A DNA stretch of 8,842 nucleotides from positions 1 to 8,842 of the forward strand of contig CACXCY010000012.1 in the NCBI GenBank assembly GCA_902766265.1, read 5' to 3'. The stretch is from an uncultured Bacteroidota bacterium. Its GTDB lineage: Bacteria > Bacteroidota > Bacteroidia > Bacteroidales > P3. The notes under the pieces were generated by a model. The model made no database searches, was not told where the DNA came from, and worked only from the letters and a program-made list of their open reading frames with translations. Positions 5,699-8,842 of the stretch are shown one piece after another. The position numbers were made by a program, and so were the translations under genes. Numbering within the stretch: position 1 is the stretch's first letter; every line of letters starts with the position of its first letter.

Positions 5699-7169
5699 TT
5701 ATCACCACTTTGCGGGCGGGGAGCGTGCCGACCTTGACGATATAGACACCTGCAGGGACCACGGGGCTCTTGTCGGAGGCAATCACATGAGCGACGTGAC
5801 GGCCCATCACGTCGTAGACGCTGAACTCATCGGTCGTCTGTCCGCCGAGGGTGACGTATATGCGCCCCTCTGCGGCGTAGACGCCGATGTTGTCGACCTC
5901 CGTGGCGGATATGCCATCGGGGTCGTCAGCAATGTCGAAATAGGCCACCAATGCGGTGTCGCAGGTCACGGTCAGCGTGTAGGGATTGGCCGTACTTCCG
6001 TCGCTCCAGTGGTCAAAGCGGAAGCTCCTATTGGCTGCGGCGTAGACCTCTGCCTGCGGATGTGTGCATGAGGGCATGGTGCGGATTTGCACGGTGCCTT
6101 GCTGCTCGTCGGACGATGTTGCCGTGAAAGCAAACGTCCCCTCTTCGACAAAGTTGGAGAAGTAGTTCCATGGGGAGGAAGGGGATGTGTAGGACGCCCT
6201 GCTGCCGCAAGGGATATATATTGGAATGGTTGTCGATACGTTTTGGAATGCGCGGACACCCAATGTGGGAGCCACGGTGTCCTGCGAATAGATCTCCGTG
6301 AGTCCCGTGCAATTCTCGAAGGCGTTGGCACCGATAGACGCGACAGAAGCGGGCAGGACAATGGATGTCAGGCCACTGCACCCGTAAAAGCATTGCACGC
6401 CAATGTTGGTGACAAGTGGCGGGAGCGTAACTGATGTCAAGCCGCTACAATTGTAGAAAGCCATATCATGGATGGCGGTGATTGACGATGGCATTACGAC
6501 AGATGTCAGCCCGCTACATTGCGAAAAGGCCGCATCGCCGATAAAGGTGATGGAAGTTGGTAGGGAAACGCTTGTCAGCCCTCTGCAGGACGTAAAAGCG
6601 TAGTTGTGAATCGTCGTGACGGCTTGAGCGAACGTAGCCGACGTCAAGCGGCTCAGCCCATAGCACAAGAACTCGGGGATGATTCTGACACTGTCGCCAA
6701 AAGTGATACTCGCGATGTTGGTGTCGCCCTCGAAAGCCCCCGTGAAGTACAGTCCGTCCGTGGTACAGTATTCGGCGTTGAAAAACACCGATGTCACGCC
6801 TGTGCAATTCCAAAAGCCCAGAGCCCGTATGGTGGTGACGGAACGGGGGATGGTGATGGATGTCAGGCCAGTGCAGCCATAGAACGCCCCCTGCTCAATC
6901 ACCGCCACACGATACGGGGTCCCGTTATACACCACCGTGTCGGGGATGACAAGGTTGCCTGTCGGCATGGCAAATCCCGTCCAAGTGCCCGAACATTCAT
7001 AAGGGTCCATCGTATAGGTGCTGCTCGGAAACACCACGGACACCTCGCTGCTGTTGAGTATGGCGTAATACAGCGTCTGCCCGTTGGGGGCGACGGACGA
7101 GAAATCGTAGGCGAAAACGTTCAGGACTGACGCAGCGACGAGGGCTGAAAACAATAACAAGCGTTTCAT
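5694..7169 (-). CDS. Secreted BspA-type leucine-rich-repeat protein with T9SS sorting domain
   Basis: This 491-residue protein is probably exported and anchored at the cell surface or released. A signal peptide is clear (MKRLLLFSALVAASVLNVFA, cleavage near 20/21). Residues 102 to about 312 hold nine BspA/TpLRR-type repeats with consensus LTSVxLPxSITxIGxxAFxxCSG. They begin at 102, 125, 152, 175, 198, 221, 244, 267 and 290, so all are 23 residues long except the second, which is 27. A linker IPIYIPCGSRASY and W334 follow, typical after such repeats. Residues 345-412 resemble an InlB B-repeat-type domain (FDHWSDGSTANPYTLTVT). Residues 425-491 match a type A T9SS C-terminal sorting domain: FSVYDVMGRHVA, PAGVYIVKV, ending RKVVIR. 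Such repeats are linked to adhesion or binding in other species; the ligand here is unknown. It stands alone as a transcription unit after a long repeat-filled upstream region. Confidence 0.92.
   Translation of the reverse strand: MKRLLLFSALVAASVLNVFAYDFSSVAPNGQTLYYAILNSSEVSVVFPSSTYTMDPYECSGTWTGFAMPTGNLVIPDTVVYNGTPYRVAVIEQGAFYGCTGLTSITIPRSVTTIRALGFWNCTGVTSVFFNAEYCTTDGLYFTGAFEGDTNIASITFGDSVRIIPEFLCYGLSRLTSATFAQAVTTIHNYAFTSCRGLTSVSLPTSITFIGDAAFSQCSGLTSVVMPSSITAIHDMAFYNCSGLTSVTLPPLVTNIGVQCFYGCSGLTSIVLPASVASIGANAFENCTGLTEIYSQDTVAPTLGVRAFQNVSTTIPIYIPCGSRASYTSPSSPWNYFSNFVEEGTFAFTATSSDEQQGTVQIRTMPSCTHPQAEVYAAANRSFRFDHWSDGSTANPYTLTVTCDTALVAYFDIADDPDGISATEVDNIGVYAAEGRIYVTLGGQTTDEFSVYDVMGRHVAHVIASDKSPVVPAGVYIVKVGTLPARKVVIR
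6302..6866 (-). repeat. Degenerate 69-bp tandem repeats encoding the leucine-rich repeats
   Basis: Inside the surface-protein gene, the sequence GGATGTCAGGCC or close variants recurs on the plus strand about every 69 bp, matching the 23-residue protein repeats. Copies have diverged at third positions, so this is an old array rather than a recent expansion. One unit (residues 125-151) is four residues longer than the rest. Confidence 0.75.
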
Positions 7170-7307
7170 ATCGTTTAAATTTTAATAAAATATTTTCGGG
7201 GCTTTGTATATATAGACGTAAGAAAGTGCCATTTTGCTGCGTCCAAAGGCAAAAAAAATCACAAAAAAACCTCGCCGCCACCGCAACTATCTAATATACA
7301 CTATATA

Positions 7308-7323
7308 ATGCACAACCGTGCAT
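7308..7323. repeat. Perfect 6-bp inverted repeat
   Basis: ATGCAC and GTGCAT flank a 4-base AACC spacer. It sits about 140 bases upstream of the surface-protein ATG, next to an AT-rich stretch with repeated TATA motifs. A regulator binding site is possible but nothing proves it. Confidence 0.4.
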
Positions 7324-7355
7324 CGCAAGTGGACAACATGGGCGTGCCCCTATGG

Positions 7356-7410
7356 CAGGTAGCGGCCAGGTAGGGCGTGGGTAGTGTCCAGGTAGTGTCC
7401 AGGTAGGGCG
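7356..7410. repeat. Five tandem 11-bp direct repeats (CAGGTAG core)
   Basis: Units begin at 7356, 7367, 7378, 7389 and 7400, exactly 11 bp apart. Four carry CAGGTAG and one TGGGTAG, followed by four variable G/C-rich bases (CGGC, GGCG, TGTC, TGTC, GGCG). The spacing is close to one helical turn, so a protein binding each unit would sit on one face of the DNA. The array is upstream of the surface-protein gene and not inside a coding region. Confidence 0.8.
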
Positions 7411-7454
7411 CGGGCCGCTTCCAACCTCGGTGTCATTCCGATTCAATTCCTATC

Positions 7455-7521
7455 TTCCTCTTATCCTCCTCTTATCTAATTCTTATTCTCCTCTTATCTA
7501 ATTCTTATCTTCCTCTTATCT
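7455..7521. repeat. 22-bp tandem repeats rich in CTTATC
   Basis: Two near-identical 22-bp units at 7466-7487 and 7488-7509 read CTCCTCTTATCTAATTCTTA plus TT or TC. A half unit TTCCTCTTATC precedes (7455-7465) and another follows (7511-7521). A more diverged piece, ATTCAATTCCTATC, lies just before. The minus strand is a purine-rich run with repeated GATAAGAGGA. Confidence 0.8.
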
Positions 7522-7569
7522 GGACCATGCACGGAGAGGCCCCGTCGAGAGGCACAAAAGAACGGATTA

Positions 7570-7577
7570 CAAAAATA
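7570..7577 (-). promoter_or_regulatory. Candidate -7 box upstream of the repeat arrays
   Basis: TATTTTTG on the minus strand (7577-7570) matches TAnnTTTG. No TTTG is found at the expected -33 distance. If real, it would give the surface-protein gene a leader of about 400 bases carrying both repeat arrays. In AT-rich DNA such a match can be chance. Confidence 0.25.
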
Positions 7578-7642
7578 ACATATTCACGGTCAATAATATA
7601 TGAGTTCTTGTGAACGTACTCGGAGATAAAAGGCATGAATTT

Positions 7643-7656
7643 TGGGGGAATCCCCA
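7643..7656 (-). terminator. GC-rich dyad after the CDF gene
   Basis: On the minus strand TGGGG-ATT-CCCCCA forms a short strong stem 7 bases after the stop codon. It is followed by AAATTC rather than a T-run, so it is not a canonical intrinsic terminator, though it may protect the 3' end. Confidence 0.3.
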
Positions 7657-7663
7657 TGTGATT

Positions 7664-8599
7664 TTAGTCGCAGGGCTGGCTGCTGACGGTGGACGGACCT
7701 TTCCAGGGTTCGATGTGTATGGAGGTCTGTAGGGTGATTCCGAAGCGGGCGCGCAGGTTCTCCTCGACGGCGTGGGAGATGGCGTGGCCTTCGTTCACGG
7801 TGATGTCGGGGTCCACCTTGATGTGCAGGTCCACAATGTAGGCGCTGCCGCTCTTGCGGGTCTTCATGTTGTGGTACGCCCGCACCCCTGGGGTGCGCGT
7901 CACGATGGTTCCTATTTCTCGCTCGGTCTCGACGGGCAGCGACGTCTCCAGCAGTTCGCGCACGGCGGGCAGCAGGAGTTTGGCTCCCGTGACGATGATG
8001 AACACCGACACCACTCCGCAGGCGATGGGGTCGAGCACTCGGAACGACTCGCCAAGGAACATGGCGCCTCCTATGCCCACCAACGTGCCCACGGACGACA
8101 GGGCGTCGCTGCGATGGTGCCATGCGTTGGCCACCACGGTGTCGCTGGCTATGCGGCGTCCGGCACGGGCGGTGTACTGATAGAGCCCTTCCTTGACAAT
8201 GATGGAGGCGATGGCTGCCATGAGTGCAACGGGCTCGGGGCGTGTCAGCGACTCGCCCTGCAGGGCTGCCAGCACTTTGGTGACGCTTGCCCACAACAGC
8301 CCTGCGCCCACGACGATGAGCATCACGCTGATGATGAATGTGGCAAAGGTCTCGTACTTGCCGTGCCCGTAGTTATGGTCCTCGTCTTTGCCTTTGGCGG
8401 AGATGGAGATGAAGCAGATAACCACGATGTCGGTCACAAAGTCGGATAGCGAATGGATGCCGTCGGCTATCATGGCTGAACTGCGTCCCAACAGGCCAGC
8501 CAGTATCTTGCCGATGGTGAGCATCAGGTTGCACACGAAGCCCACCCAGGTGGTTTTCTTTGCTATATGCGCCCGCTCTTCGGGTTGGATGGCATTCAT
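7664..8599 (-). CDS. Cation diffusion facilitator (CDF) family divalent metal transporter
   Basis: CDF proteins export divalent metals from the cytoplasm in exchange for protons and work as dimers. The 311-residue protein has the normal six-helix layout (about 17-37, 42-66, 84-107, 122-143, 167-183, 188-212) and a cytosolic C-terminal domain (about 213-300). The transport site residues are HSLSD in helix 2 (His49, Asp53) and HHRSD in helix 5 (His161, Asp165). This HD-HD set is usually associated with zinc; E. coli FieF has Asp where His49 stands. The motif DEDHNYGHGKYE (72-83) is the loop metal site seen in FieF. The C-terminal domain keeps His243, His259 and His295, possible regulatory metal ligands. 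The ATG at 8599 starts 45 bases after the upstream gene, so co-transcription is likely. Substrate is inferred from motifs only. Confidence 0.93.
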   Translation of the reverse strand: MNAIQPEERAHIAKKTTWVGFVCNLMLTIGKILAGLLGRSSAMIADGIHSLSDFVTDIVVICFISISAKGKDEDHNYGHGKYETFATFIISVMLIVVGAGLLWASVTKVLAALQGESLTRPEPVALMAAIASIIVKEGLYQYTARAGRRIASDTVVANAWHHRSDALSSVGTLVGIGGAMFLGESFRVLDPIACGVVSVFIIVTGAKLLLPAVRELLETSLPVETEREIGTIVTRTPGVRAYHNMKTRKSGSAYIVDLHIKVDPDITVNEGHAISHAVEENLRARFGITLQTSIHIEPWKGPSTVSSQPCD

Positions 8600-8644
8600 C
8601 GGTCGATGGCTGTTTGTTGGTGAGTATGGGGTAACGCAGGGTGG

Positions 8645-8842
8645 TCAGGAAATATTGCCTCCGCTGCGACGACTGCCCTCCCGAAACCCGCGCAGATACT
8701 GCTTCTGTTCCGGCGTGATGCGATAGCTCTCCACGGATTTCTGGATGGCTTTGTTGTGGCACCACGGCGACAGGCGATGCTGCTCGATGTAGGGGACGGC
8801 GGCGTGCCACTGCTTGGCCAACGCGGTGGCGAAATACCACGC
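8645..8842 (-). CDS. C-terminal fragment of a probable AlkD-like DNA alkylation repair protein
   Basis: An open frame enters from the window's right edge and runs 65 codons to a TGA at 8647-8645; the start is outside. The visible part is helix-rich, with AWYFATALAKQW, then PYIEQHRLSPWCHNKAIQKS, then VESYRITPEQKQYLRGFREG. The pattern HNKAIQKxxESYRIxxExKxYLR resembles the last repeat of the short AlkD-type (HEAT-repeat) DNA alkylation repair proteins found in Bacteroidetes, which remove alkylated bases. This match is from memory of the family, so the product name is tentative, while the reality of the coding frame is well supported by codon use and a clean stop before the CDF gene. Confidence 0.6.
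   Translation of the reverse strand, partial: AWYFATALAKQWHAAVPYIEQHRLSPWCHNKAIQKSVESYRITPEQKQYLRGFREGSRRSGGNIS

Larger units (their letters stand above)
7170..7663. other. 494-base gene-free region with repeat arrays
   Basis: No convincing coding region was found on either strand. From high to low coordinates it holds: a GC-rich dyad just after the CDF gene (7643-7656), a weak GTTC/GAAC dyad (7604-7615), a candidate -7 box (7577-7570), the 22-bp TTATC-rich array (7455-7521), the 11-bp array (7356-7410), a 6-bp-stem palindrome ATGCAC-AACC-GTGCAT (7308-7323), and AT-rich DNA leading into the surface-protein gene. Confidence 0.7.

Noticed and set aside
7356..7521. Repeat arrays as a possible CRISPR
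   Set aside because: Units are contiguous 11-bp and 22-bp tandem repeats with no spacers of regular length, and no cas genes are present.
7590..8294. Minus-strand frame overlapping the CDF gene
   Set aside because: Arg, His and Pro rich translation typical of a shifted frame in GC-rich coding DNA; the CDF frame holds all motifs.

Overview
The window looks like a chromosomal segment of a Bacteroidales bacterium, probably Prevotella-like. Three things point there: a secreted protein with BspA-type leucine-rich repeats and a type IX secretion (T9SS) C-terminal sorting domain, promoters matching the Bacteroidetes TTTG / TAnnTTTG consensus, and start codons mostly without Shine-Dalgarno sequences. 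This is inferred from gene content, not from a database match. Every gene recognised is on the minus strand, so transcription runs from high to low coordinates.

Layout in transcription order. 8842-8645: C-terminal end of a probable AlkD-like DNA alkylation repair protein, cut by the window edge. 8599-7664: a cation diffusion facilitator (CDF) metal transporter. 7663-7170: a 494-base gene-free stretch with two tandem repeat arrays (five 11-bp units and a set of 22-bp units). 7169-5694: a secreted leucine-rich-repeat protein with an InlB-like domain and a T9SS sorting domain. 5615-4395: ribBA for riboflavin synthesis, with its own promoter and no FMN riboswitch. From a promoter at 4284-4315 runs a tight cluster: a small coiled-coil gene, zapA, a structured RNA region that looks like 6S RNA, rny (RNase Y), lgt and gpmA. 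The window ends in a tRNA-Ser(GCU) gene with its own promoter, truncated at its 3' end by the edge.

The zapA-to-gpmA cluster mixes cell division, RNA turnover and transcription control, lipoprotein maturation and glycolysis, with three junctions of 0-6 bases. The most interesting parts are the 6S-like RNA between zapA and rny, the small ZapB-like coiled-coil gene before zapA, and the two repeat arrays upstream of the surface-protein gene. No mobile element, CRISPR array or defence system was seen; most of the window is ordinary core genome.
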